Shown here: one piece after another, positions 8,963-16,394 of the stretch
Numbering within the stretch: position 1 is the first letter of the stretch
Layout of the letters: every line of letters starts with the position of its first letter
NCBI GenBank assembly: GCA_049325575.1
Contig: JBMOLK010000044.1
Location: forward strand, 1 to 20,960
Direction: 5' to 3'
Length of the DNA stretch: 20,960 nt
DNA from: JBMOLK01 sp049325575
Lineage (GTDB): Bacteria; Bacillota; Clostridia; Acetivibrionales; Acetivibrionaceae
Notes under the pieces: model-generated
Told to the model about the DNA's origin: nothing
Databases searched by the model: none
Seen by the model: the letters and a program-made list of their open reading frames with translations, nothing else
Made by a program: the position numbers and the translations under genes

Positions 8963-10465
8963 ATGAGAAAATTAAAAGGTTATTTATTGAGTCATAAATT
9001 GGAGATTGTTTGGGTTACAATGCTCCTGGGTGGATTTATATATTTTCTCTATGGCAATACGCGTGAAAGTATTTGGCTTGACGAGTCCGTTTCAATTGCA
9101 TATGCAAATCGTTCCTATAAAGACATACTGCAATTGATTACTTATGACAGTCATCCTCCACTATATTATCTATTTATGAGGATATTTCGGGTGCTTTTTG
9201 GAGATTCGATTTTTGTTTATAGAACATTATCCGCTCTGGGTACAACTGCTCTTGCAGCCCTTGGAATTGGACCTGTAAGAAGAGCATGTGGAGCCAAAGC
9301 CGGTTTTGTATTTTCATTTTTGGTAATTATTACTCCTGCTTCTTTAATATACTCTCAGGAGATAAGAATGTATACATGGGCAGCTTTCTTTGTGGCGGGA
9401 AGTTGTATTTACGGTTATTTATCTGCTGCAGTGGATGAGAAAAAAGATTGGGCAAAATTTGCACTGTTTTCATTGGCCGCTGCCTATACACACTTTTATG
9501 CACTGTTATCCGTTGTAATAATAAATGTACTTGTCTTTATCTGGGTAATCCTTCTTAGAAAAAAGGAGAAAATAAAAATACACTTGCAGGCAGCTTTATT
9601 CATGACTTTTTTATACACACCTGCAATTATACATTTGGTCAGGTTGATAATAGACGGAGAAACCATATCATGGATTCCAAAAGTGACCAGGAAAGTTATT
9701 GAAAATACATTAAGTTATCCATTGGAATATAAATTTCTTTTTCCTGAGTCAGTCAATAACTATAATACTTTTAAATATATTATGGTTTTCGTATTTTTGG
9801 GAGTTCTTATTGCCCTAATTAAAAGAAAAGCAAGTGTCAGACTTATAATACTGTCATTATCAGTCTACTCGTTAACTTTACTGGTTGAAGTTTTAGCGTC
9901 TTACTCTATCCAGCCCTTATTAATTCCACGCTATATGATCCCATGTCTTGGGTTGCTTTTACTTGCAGTTGCCTATGCAATTTCACAGGTTCCAAAATAT
10001 GTACTGCCACTGGTTTTTGTGTTGTTACTGTACTTAATTTCACCTAAGATACAATTTATTGAGCAGAATAGATTTAATGGACCTATGAATGAGGTTGTCA
10101 CTTTTTTTGATAATAAACTAAATGAGGATGATATCTTCATACATACTGATTCACTTACAGCAGGGCCTTTTTCATATTACTTCAAGGACAACAGACATCT
10201 CTGGTATAGACTGGAATACAGCAAATGCAAGACCAAGATTCTTTATAATGGATCTCCCTATACCAACGTTTTAATAGGGTTTGATTTAAAAACATTTTCA
10301 AAAGGCCATAGAAATGTATGGCTTGTTAGTCATTCAAAGGATAATGAGATTTATAAACTGTTGATTAACTCGGGAGAACTTAAATTGACCGACTATTCCA
10401 GGGATTTTTCACTGCCCAATTCCTGGTTTGCAGTTTCAATCCATAAGGTTGAGCTAAATCATTAA
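8963..10465 (+). CDS. Polytopic GT-C glycosyltransferase, GT39/ArnT-like
   Basis: This 500-residue membrane protein has roughly ten hydrophobic helices and a soluble tail after about residue 370. Just after the first helix comes IWLDES (D40, E41), the acidic pair in the first extracytoplasmic loop that is catalytic in protein O-mannosyltransferases and ArnT-like enzymes. SHPPLYY (H64-P-P) follows and is diagnostic of the same family. Such enzymes take sugar from a polyprenyl-phosphate carrier and transfer it to protein, lipid or polysaccharide on the outer face of the membrane. It follows the SDR by 39 bases with GAAGGAGAA as ribosome site. The acceptor and donor are unknown, and no polyprenyl-phosphate sugar synthase is seen nearby. 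Confidence 0.83.
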   Translation: MRKLKGYLLSHKLEIVWVTMLLGGFIYFLYGNTRESIWLDESVSIAYANRSYKDILQLITYDSHPPLYYLFMRIFRVLFGDSIFVYRTLSALGTTALAALGIGPVRRACGAKAGFVFSFLVIITPASLIYSQEIRMYTWAAFFVAGSCIYGYLSAAVDEKKDWAKFALFSLAAAYTHFYALLSVVIINVLVFIWVILLRKKEKIKIHLQAALFMTFLYTPAIIHLVRLIIDGETISWIPKVTRKVIENTLSYPLEYKFLFPESVNNYNTFKYIMVFVFLGVLIALIKRKASVRLIILSLSVYSLTLLVEVLASYSIQPLLIPRYMIPCLGLLLLAVAYAISQVPKYVLPLVFVLLLYLISPKIQFIEQNRFNGPMNEVVTFFDNKLNEDDIFIHTDSLTAGPFSYYFKDNRHLWYRLEYSKCKTKILYNGSPYTNVLIGFDLKTFSKGHRNVWLVSHSKDNEIYKLLINSGELKLTDYSRDFSLPNSWFAVSIHKVELNH

Positions 10466-10492
10466 CTTATTAATTTTATTATATATTATAAT
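10464..10492 (+). promoter_or_regulatory. Possible internal promoter before fabF
   Basis: A perfect TATAAT (10487-10492) lies in the AT-rich 49-base gap before the ketosynthase gene. No good -35 box sits at 17 bases; TTAACT at 10462-10467 is 19 bases away. It may give extra fabF transcription or be chance in AT-rich DNA. Confidence 0.3.
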
Positions 10493-10514
10493 GGTTAAAT
10501 TGTGAGGGGGAACT

Positions 10515-11753
10515 ATGAGAAGAAGAGTTGTCATAACCGGAATGGGGGTTGTCTCACCAGTAGGTATAGGAATTGATAGGTTTTGGAACTCGGTTAAGGA
10601 AGGACGATCCGGCATCGGTTATCTAACAAGTTTTGATACCTCCAATATGCCAACGAAGATCGCAGCAGAAGTAAGAGAATTTGAAGCGGATGAATTTATT
10701 GATAAAAAGTCAGTAAAAAGAATGGATAAGTTCACGCAATATGCTATGGCGGCTGCAAAGCTTGCGATGGATAGTTCGGGGTTGTATGGAAAGAAAATTA
10801 ATAATTACAGAATGGGAGTTGTTGTTGGTTCGGGGAATGGAGGAATAGGCACTGTAATAAAGCAATATGATATTTTTTCGGATAGGGGACCTGATAAGGT
10901 CAGTCCATTCAGTGTTCCCATGATCATTCCTAATATAGCGGCTGCCCAAATTGCTATGAAATATGAGGCTAAAGGCTTTAGTGAATGTGTTGTGTCATCT
11001 TGTGCAACTTCCACAAATGCAATAGGTGATGCTTTCAGGCTTATTAGACATGGATATGCAGATATCATGATTACAGGGGGTGCAGAGGCTGCGCTGACAC
11101 CTTTATCATTTGCCGGGTTCTGCTCAATGAGATCAATGTCCAGAAAAGCTGACCCAAAGGAAGCATGTAAACCCTTTGATGCTGATAGGGACGGCTTTGT
11201 TATGGGAGAGGGGGCCGGAATATTGATACTCGAAGACTATGAACATGCTGTCAGGAGAGGGGCATACATTTTAGCCGAAATCATAGGCTATGGATGTACC
11301 AATGATGCATATGATATAGTAGCACCGGAACCAAATGCAGATGCTGTTTCTGAATGTATAAGAATTGCTATTAACGATGCCGGAATAAGACCGGAAGAGA
11401 TAGAATACATAAATGCTCACGGATCTTCCACACAATATAATGATAAATGTGAAACAAAGGCTATAAAAGATGTATTTGGGAGTCATTCTAGAAATCTTAA
11501 GGTCAGTTCTACAAAATCCATGACCGGGCATTTGCTGGGTGCTGCCGGTGCAATAGAAGCTATTATTACGGCACTTGCACTAAAAAATGGTTTTTTGCCT
11601 CCCACTATCAATTATAATACGCCGGACCCGGAGTGTGACCTTGACTATATTCCTAACACTGGATTGGAGAAAATAATCAATTACGCGATCTCAAATTCTT
11701 TTGGATTTGGTGGACATAATGCTGTGCTTGTTTTAAAGAAGTTCATCTCATAG
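10515..11753 (+). CDS. fabF: 3-oxoacyl-ACP synthase II (KAS II)
   Basis: This 412-residue cytoplasmic condensing enzyme elongates an acyl chain with malonyl-ACP. The active-site cysteine C163 (SSCATSTNA), H302 (NAHGSS), K334 (STKSMTGH) and H339 make the full Cys-His-His set with its lysine, nearly at E. coli FabF numbering. The glycine-rich C-terminus (NSFGFGGHNA) is also typical. GAGGGGG precedes ATG 10515. It is the last gene of the operon and has no other fatty-acid genes beside it (no acpP, fabD or fabG). It may therefore be a dedicated copy making a specific acyl group for the glycoconjugate pathway rather than the housekeeping enzyme. The TACATG seen in many FabF proteins is SSCATS here, a mild change. 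Confidence 0.93.
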   Translation: MRRRVVITGMGVVSPVGIGIDRFWNSVKEGRSGIGYLTSFDTSNMPTKIAAEVREFEADEFIDKKSVKRMDKFTQYAMAAAKLAMDSSGLYGKKINNYRMGVVVGSGNGGIGTVIKQYDIFSDRGPDKVSPFSVPMIIPNIAAAQIAMKYEAKGFSECVVSSCATSTNAIGDAFRLIRHGYADIMITGGAEAALTPLSFAGFCSMRSMSRKADPKEACKPFDADRDGFVMGEGAGILILEDYEHAVRRGAYILAEIIGYGCTNDAYDIVAPEPNADAVSECIRIAINDAGIRPEEIEYINAHGSSTQYNDKCETKAIKDVFGSHSRNLKVSSTKSMTGHLLGAAGAIEAIITALALKNGFLPPTINYNTPDPECDLDYIPNTGLEKIINYAISNSFGFGGHNAVLVLKKFIS

Positions 11754-11799
11754 AATAAAGGGTAAAAATACTTTAGAGGTGTTCAGTAATTTGATATAG

Positions 11800-11855
11800 A
11801 AAAAGAAGCCCTTCATATTTCAGTCAATACTTTCAGTATGAAGCGCTTCTTTTTT
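11800..11855 (+). terminator. Rho-independent terminator of the glycosylation operon
   Basis: The arms at 11800-11817 and 11837-11854 pair over 18 bases with one mismatch (AAAAAGAAGCcCTTCATA against its complement), around a 19-base loop, followed by a T-run. The A-run on the left side means it could also stop transcription from the minus strand. Confidence 0.92.
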
Positions 11856-12108
11856 AATTTATAAAGCCCAAATGAGTGTCTCTATAACAAAGTTATATGG
11901 TTATCCCCAGCACTTTCCTTTTTAATGCTACGTAATCTGTTACATAAATTTATTGATTTTCTTTACAAATTGAGATATACTGGCAAAAAATTATATTCTG
12001 TTTTCATCTAAACAGGAATCAGGGCTTTTGCCGGATTATGTTGGTATAAATAGTGATTACTATCCGTTGGAATAAGATAAATTAAGTACATTATAAGGGG
12101 ATTAGACA
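11856..12108. other. Intergenic region between the terminator and the lipoprotein gene
   Basis: No open frame with a ribosome site is seen on either strand. It holds the putative promoter at 11953-11981 and a small 6-bp hairpin (CTGTTT/AAACAG, 11998-12015) in the predicted leader of about 120 bases. I recognise no riboswitch or small RNA. Confidence 0.5.
11953..11981 (+). promoter_or_regulatory. Putative sigma-A promoter of the lipoprotein gene
   Basis: TTGATT (11953-11958) and TATACT (11976-11981) are separated by 17 bases, giving a good housekeeping-sigma match just downstream of the operon terminator. Confidence 0.5.
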
Positions 12109-12747
12109 ATGAAAAGAATAGTTATTATTTTATTGTTGCTTGTTACTATGTATAACACTAGTGCATGTACAGGTAGTAGGGGGGATAAAAGCTCAAGCCT
12201 TGGTAACGAAATAGAAGTCCTGTCCCCAATGACATTATCTAACAACTATCTGCAGAATAAAACGGTTAGACTTAAACTTGTGAAAGGCAGGTATTACGAG
12301 GATTGGAATCCAGGTGCAATAATGGGTACAATATGGGAGGGAGATTTTATAATTGAAGTTGCAGATGAATCCGGCAAAATACTTGCAGAAAGTGAGTTAA
12401 GCAAATTTCATTCCGACGAACCTTTAATGTTTACATCTTCATTTGACATACAGTTTGATGATTATAACAATGATGGAGATATTGATTTTACCATAGGCCA
12501 ATATGCGTCAAGTAATGGAAGATATTATAAGATATTTACCATTCGAAGGGATGGAAAAGTTGATGAGCTAAAATTAAAGGGATATCCTTATCTGTTTATT
12601 AGTGATTCTACCGATTACTACTCAACAAAACTAAAAAAAGTTGATGAAATAACTTTTAAAAAAGAGCATTACGATAACTCAAAAGGTAAAACTATTGAAG
12701 ATTATTTCAAATGGAACGGAAGTGAGTTTATTCATATTGATAGCTAA
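12109..12747 (+). CDS. Putative lipoprotein with a DxNxDG calcium-loop-like motif
   Basis: This 212-residue protein of unknown function has a positively charged start, a hydrophobic stretch (4-14) and Cys20 preceded by TSA, which is a relaxed lipobox. It is probably a lipid-anchored surface protein. Residues 118-127 read DYNNDGDIDF, the acidic calcium-binding loop of FG-GAP/VCBS-type repeats and EF-hand-like loops, but only a single copy is seen. The rest looks like a beta-rich extracellular domain. The start at 12109 is 8 bases after AAGGGG. It stands alone, after the terminator of one operon and before the hydrogenase operon, and no terminator is obvious after it. A role cannot be assigned. 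Confidence 0.75.
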   Translation: MKRIVIILLLLVTMYNTSACTGSRGDKSSSLGNEIEVLSPMTLSNNYLQNKTVRLKLVKGRYYEDWNPGAIMGTIWEGDFIIEVADESGKILAESELSKFHSDEPLMFTSSFDIQFDDYNNDGDIDFTIGQYASSNGRYYKIFTIRRDGKVDELKLKGYPYLFISDSTDYYSTKLKKVDEITFKKEHYDNSKGKTIEDYFKWNGSEFIHIDS

Positions 12748-12781
12748 CAGGAATAAATAACTGTCATATTATACTCACTTA

Positions 12782-12966
12782 ATTTGTTGGTTTATCTAAT
12801 ATCAAACTTCAGGGTTGGTTGCCAGTATTGCTGCCAGAGCAACTTTTTACTTTTCACCGCCACTTAATTTAAAGGGAATCTTGTCTTTAAGATGCTCTAT
12901 ACCAAGCAGGTTTAGCATATCCCTTTCTCTTACTTTTTCAAATGAAAGCCCAAATTCTATTTCATC
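12782..12966 (-). pseudogene. Remnant of an ECF-type ABC transporter ATPase (CbiO/NikO-like)
   Basis: Read on the minus strand from 12966, the sequence gives DEIEFGLS, then a helix ending LLGIEHLKDK, and the ABC signature KLSGGEK. A stop (12847-12849) follows, after which KVALAAILATNPEV continues in the same frame. One missing T near 12806 then shifts the frame, and LILDKPTN, the Walker B region, reads on. The expected DEPT has become DKPT, losing the catalytic glutamate. These motifs in this order are those of cobalt/nickel CbiO or NikO ATPases (GIEHL, LSGGEKRKVALA, LILDEPT). The Walker A half and the end after PTN are gone, and about 5 residues after FG appear deleted. It is clearly non-functional. 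Its position directly before a nickel-enzyme operon suggests a lost nickel importer. Confidence 0.85.
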
Positions 12967-13100
12967 CTTTCATAGCTTATTTTACCTCTATTAAGGTTAT
13001 ATAGCATAATATGCCTTGTTCGATTAGCAATTATATCACGGGTAATGAATAATATGTCAAAATTAACTATAATTTTACATAAGCTTTTCAAGCGGGCTTA

Positions 13101-13130
13101 AATCAATGGTAATGTATTTTTCCATTGATT
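13101..13130. repeat. Inverted repeat upstream of the hydrogenase operon
   Basis: AATCAATGG (13101-13109) and CCATTGATT (13122-13130) form a perfect 9-bp stem with a 12-base AT-rich loop. It lies about 35 bases before the putative promoter. It lacks a strong T-run, so an operator is as likely as a weak terminator. Confidence 0.5.
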
Positions 13131-13163
13131 CATATATTTAACATGAGATTAACAGGAAATTAA

Positions 13164-13192
13164 TTGTAATCACTTTCAATACAGAATATTAT
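13164..13192 (+). promoter_or_regulatory. Putative promoter of the hydrogenase operon
   Basis: TTGTAA (13164-13169) and TATTAT (13187-13192) have 17-base spacing and would give a leader of about 70 bases before the small-subunit start. Confidence 0.45.
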
Positions 13193-13270
13193 TTACTAAA
13201 AGAATTCGGACTGAATTTCGTTTGTTGCAATAAGAACGCCAGTAAGAACGATTTTCGAAGGAGTGATTTT

Positions 13271-14124
13271 ATGAAGATTAGCAGAAGGGATTTTTTAAAG
13301 TGGTCTGCAGTTGCGGCAGCTGCCCTTAAATTAAACCTGGACATGGACAAGTTTAACACTGTTATGGCTGCTGAAACAGATCCGCCGGTTATCTGGCTTC
13401 AGGGTGCCAGCTGCACGGGATGCTCCATTTCCATGCTCAATGTTACAAATCCTACTACTATTGATGATGTATTATTAAACAAAATCAGCATGAAGTTTCA
13501 TCCGAACCTTTCAACTATTGCAGGTCAGTCCGCAATGCAGGCAATTGATAGTGCAGCAAACCTGTATAATGGGCAATTCATCTTAGTGTTGGAAGGCGCG
13601 ATACATATTGGAAGCTATAAGGAGTACTGCATAATCGGAGAAAACAACGGTGTAGATGTAACAATGTATGATGCTGTAATGAAATATGGCCCAATGGCAA
13701 AGTATGTTGTTTCTGCCGGCACTTGTTCTGCCTTTGGAGGGGTCCCGAAGTCTGGGGTGAATTCCTCTACATGTGCTTCTGTAAAAACGATACTTTCAGG
13801 AAAGACCGCTAACCCCATAGTAAACCTGCCCGGATGTCCGGTCCATCCCACTGTGCTGATACAAATCTTGATAGACTTGCTGCTTACAGGTATACCTCAG
13901 CTTGACAGTTACAACAGACATNNNNNNNNNNAGGTTCAGATGCAAATGCCATCGGGCAGTCAGGATGCTATGAGCATTTTGGCTGCATGGGTGTTTATTG
14001 TAATGCACCATGTCCTTCTACCAAATGGAATAACGGTGTAAACTGGTGTATTCAGTCCAACTACCCCTGCATTGGTTGTACAAAGCCGGAATTCCCGACA
14101 AGTCCTTTGAATATACCACAATAA
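13271..14124 (+). CDS. [NiFe] hydrogenase small subunit, Tat-exported (interrupted by an assembly gap)
   Basis: This is the electron-transfer subunit of a periplasm-type (group 1) [NiFe] hydrogenase. The Tat signal is SRRDFLK at 4-10, followed by a hydrophobic stretch and likely cleavage after VMA near 33. Proximal [4Fe-4S] ligands are C48 and C51 (CTGC), C152 and C189 (LPGCP). The 10-N gap (13922-13931) breaks the gene after LDSYNRH. Beyond it the correct frame begins with the codon at 13933 and ends at TAA 14122-14124. It carries C-x5-C (GCYEHFGC) of the distal cluster and four cysteines (APCP, NWC, PCIGC) around the medial cluster. The gap hides the HxxC distal ligands, about 30 residues by family comparison; an intact frame needs a gap length of 2 modulo 3, so 10 is a placeholder. 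The frame that reads through the Ns to 14041 is artefactual. No C-terminal membrane anchor is present. Confidence 0.9.
13922..13931. other. Assembly gap (10 Ns)
   Basis: Ten Ns lie inside the hydrogenase small-subunit gene. The flanking frames are incompatible with a true 10-base gap, so this is a scaffold placeholder of unknown size. Confidence 0.97.
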
Positions 14125-14167
14125 TTAACCTGGTAAATAATTATCAGGCAAAGAAAGGATGAAATAA

Positions 14168-15586
14168 TTGAGTACTTTAATAATAGATCCTATCACCAGG
14201 CTTGAAGGCCACCTGAAATTAGAAGTAGAGCTTGACAGTAACAATGTTGTTACATCAGCTAAATCTGCAGGGGTTATGTTCAGAAATTTTGAGAACATGC
14301 TAAATGGAAGAGTGCCTAAGGATGCAGCATTTCTTACACAGAGGATCTGCGGGGTTTGTCCAGTACCTCATGCCATAGCCTCTGCTAAAGCTGTAGAGAA
14401 AATAAAGGCTTTTAACCCTCCAATGCAGGCACTACTTATAAGAAATATAATATTAGGGGCAGAACACATAAACAGCAATATAACGCATTTTTATCATTTG
14501 TCTGTTATGGACTATATAAAAGGTCCGGCTATGAGTCCCTGGATCCCGGGCTATGATTCTGATTACAGATTCACTCAGGTTGAAACGGATGCTTTGGTAA
14601 ATAATTATGTCAAAGCTCTTGAAATGAGAAGAAAGGCCCTTGAACTTGGTGCAATCTTTGCAGGTAAAATGCCCCACGCAGCAAATATAGTTCCGGGAGG
14701 AGTCACAGCAAGGCCTTCTTCTACTGATATCAATAATGCCAAGACATATATAAATGAGCTTAAGACATTCATAACTACTACTTACCAGTCAGATGTAAAT
14801 GCACTGACATCAAAGTACAGTGACTATTATAACGTCGGTAAGGGCTATGGTAATCTTATCTGTTACGGAGCTTTTGATACAAATACTTCCGGCGGCAAGT
14901 TATTCCCTGCAGGAACAGTGTCAAATAGCGTAGTTGACACATTTAGTGAAGCAAATATAAAAGAATTCAATAAATATTCCTATTATTCATCACCTACAGG
15001 ACAAGATCCTTCCGCCGGAACAACTACACCTAGCTACGGAAAGAGTGGAGCATACACCTGGATTAAGGCTCCTCGATACAATAATACACCTTATGAGGCA
15101 GGGCCGCTTGCAAGAACCTGGATCAGCGGCGATTATAAAAGAGGTGTTTCAGTTATGGATAGGCATATGGCCAGATACATTGAAACGTCAAAATTGACAG
15201 ATAACATACTTTCATGGCTAAACAGCCTTTCTACAGGAGTATCCGGATATACTGAAATCGGTACACCAACATCCGGTTCAGGTGCAGGCTTGACAGAGGC
15301 TCCAAGAGGCGCTATTGGCCACTGGATAAGCATAGCTTCATCCAAAATATCAAAGTACCAGATTATCACTCCTACCTGTTGGAATGCTTCTCCTATGGAT
15401 GATTCAGGTAACTTTGGCCCTATTGAAAAGTCAATCATTGGTACCAAAGTTGCAAACCCTGCCCAGCCGGTGGAGCTTCTAAGAATAGTACATTCCTTTG
15501 ACCCGTGCCTTGGGTGCGCTGTCCATGTTATATCCCCGGAAGGACAGGAAATGTCTAAGTTTGTTGTAAATTCACCGGGAGCATAA
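14168..15586 (+). CDS. [NiFe] hydrogenase large subunit
   Basis: This is the catalytic subunit that binds the Ni-Fe(CN)2CO centre. The N-terminal motif is RICGVCPVPH (C61, C64, H68) and the C-terminal motif DPCLGCAVH (C447, C450, H453), giving the four metal-binding cysteines. RLEGH near 11-15 holds the conserved proton-transfer glutamate E13. The 19 residues after H453 are the extension removed by the maturation endopeptidase encoded next. At 472 residues it is shorter than many group 1 large subunits (often 550 or more). The start is TTG at 14168, 6 bases after AAAGGATG; the protein has no signal of its own and should travel across the membrane bound to the small subunit. H2 uptake is the usual role for exported enzymes of this type. 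Confidence 0.95.
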   Translation: MSTLIIDPITRLEGHLKLEVELDSNNVVTSAKSAGVMFRNFENMLNGRVPKDAAFLTQRICGVCPVPHAIASAKAVEKIKAFNPPMQALLIRNIILGAEHINSNITHFYHLSVMDYIKGPAMSPWIPGYDSDYRFTQVETDALVNNYVKALEMRRKALELGAIFAGKMPHAANIVPGGVTARPSSTDINNAKTYINELKTFITTTYQSDVNALTSKYSDYYNVGKGYGNLICYGAFDTNTSGGKLFPAGTVSNSVVDTFSEANIKEFNKYSYYSSPTGQDPSAGTTTPSYGKSGAYTWIKAPRYNNTPYEAGPLARTWISGDYKRGVSVMDRHMARYIETSKLTDNILSWLNSLSTGVSGYTEIGTPTSGSGAGLTEAPRGAIGHWISIASSKISKYQIITPTCWNASPMDDSGNFGPIEKSIIGTKVANPAQPVELLRIVHSFDPCLGCAVHVISPEGQEMSKFVVNSPGA

Positions 15587-15588
15587 GT

Positions 15589-16035
15589 ATGGGAGATACA
15601 GCTGTTATTGGCATTGGAAACATACTGCAAAGGGATGACGGTATGGGAGTCCATGTAATAAAACAGCTTGAGAATCAAGGCCTACCATCTGCCATTGAAC
15701 TGGTAGATGGGGGCACTTCTACCCTCAATATGTTAAGTTATTTTATGGACTACAACAGGGTCATAATTGTTGACTGTCTAAGGGGAGGTCTTGAGCCCGG
15801 AACCATATATAAAATAAAACCCCAGGATATCAAGAAATATAAAAAGGAAAATCTTTCAATACACGATGTGCAAATTCTTGATGTGGTTAATATGGCCAAT
15901 ATGATGGGCAAATTCCCTGAAGTTATAATTTTCGGGATAGAACCAAAGGAGATTGAGTTCAATCTTGAAATGACTGACATAATGAAGAGCAAAGTTCCTG
16001 AAGTTATAGAGCATATAAAAAAGGAACTTGATTAA
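15589..16035 (+). CDS. hyaD: Hydrogenase maturation endopeptidase (HyaD/HycI family)
   Basis: This 148-residue cytoplasmic protease clips the C-terminal tail of the large subunit after nickel insertion. It has the family opening GIGNILQRDDGMG (8-20). The nickel-sensing residues match those of E. coli HybD: D17 in place of Glu16, D62 (IIVDC) and H92 (SIHD). It begins 2 bases after the large-subunit stop, consistent with coupled expression and a dedicated protease-substrate pair. The letter of the symbol follows the Hya/Hyb system loosely; the exact subfamily is not determined. Confidence 0.92.
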   Translation: MGDTAVIGIGNILQRDDGMGVHVIKQLENQGLPSAIELVDGGTSTLNMLSYFMDYNRVIIVDCLRGGLEPGTIYKIKPQDIKKYKKENLSIHDVQILDVVNMANMMGKFPEVIIFGIEPKEIEFNLEMTDIMKSKVPEVIEHIKKELD

Positions 16036-16051
16036 TTTAAGGTGATAGAAT

Positions 16052-16393
16052 ATGCATGAGACTGCCATTATGGAAGGTGCAATGGAAATTGTGCTGGCAA
16101 AAGCAAAGGAAAACAATCTAAGTAAAATAAATATCATTACTGCCAAGGTTGGAGAGTTATCTGGTGCGCTGCCGGAAGCACTTGTCTTTGCATTTGATGC
16201 CATATCGAAAGGTACAATTGCCGATGGTGCTCTGTTTAAAATTGACACGGTTAAAGCTACAGCCAAGTGTGAGCCTTGTGATATGATATTTGAGGTCGAC
16301 AGCTTCAACAAGCTCTGCCCACGGTGCAATACATTCAGCAGAAATATATTGACCGGGTATGAGCTCTATATAAATACAATAGAAGGTGAATGA
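16052..16393 (+). CDS. hypA: Hydrogenase nickel incorporation protein HypA
   Basis: This 113-residue nickel metallochaperone passes nickel to the large subunit with HypB. It starts with the MHE nickel site (H2, E3) and carries the zinc-finger pairs C73-x2-C76 and C89-x2-C92 (CEPC, CPRC). The length is normal for the family. It follows the protease by 16 bases, and its stop sits one base before the chosen hypB start. Confidence 0.96.
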   Translation: MHETAIMEGAMEIVLAKAKENNLSKINIITAKVGELSGALPEALVFAFDAISKGTIADGALFKIDTVKATAKCEPCDMIFEVDSFNKLCPRCNTFSRNILTGYELYINTIEGE

Positions 16394-16394
16394 G

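Larger units (their letters stand above)
12748..13270. other. Gene-poor region with a decayed minus-strand gene and control elements
   Basis: There is no intact gene here. The left part is a broken ECF ATPase remnant on the minus strand; the right part has an inverted repeat and a likely promoter for the hydrogenase operon. An 8-base direct repeat TAAGAACG (13231-13238 and 13243-13250) sits just before the hydrogenase ribosome site and may be chance. Confidence 0.6.

Noticed and set aside
11856..12108. Riboswitch or small RNA in the leader before the lipoprotein gene
   Set aside because: No known riboswitch core was recognised, and only a 6-bp hairpin is visible.
13933..14041. C-terminus read straight through the Ns to a stop at 14041
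   Set aside because: That frame loses the conserved cluster cysteines; the other frame, ending at 14124, carries GCYEHFGC, NWC and PCIGC as the family requires.
15133..15678. 181-codon minus-strand open frame over the end of the hydrogenase large subunit
   Set aside because: It is the antisense of the conserved DPCLGC region and the protease start; no family resemblance.
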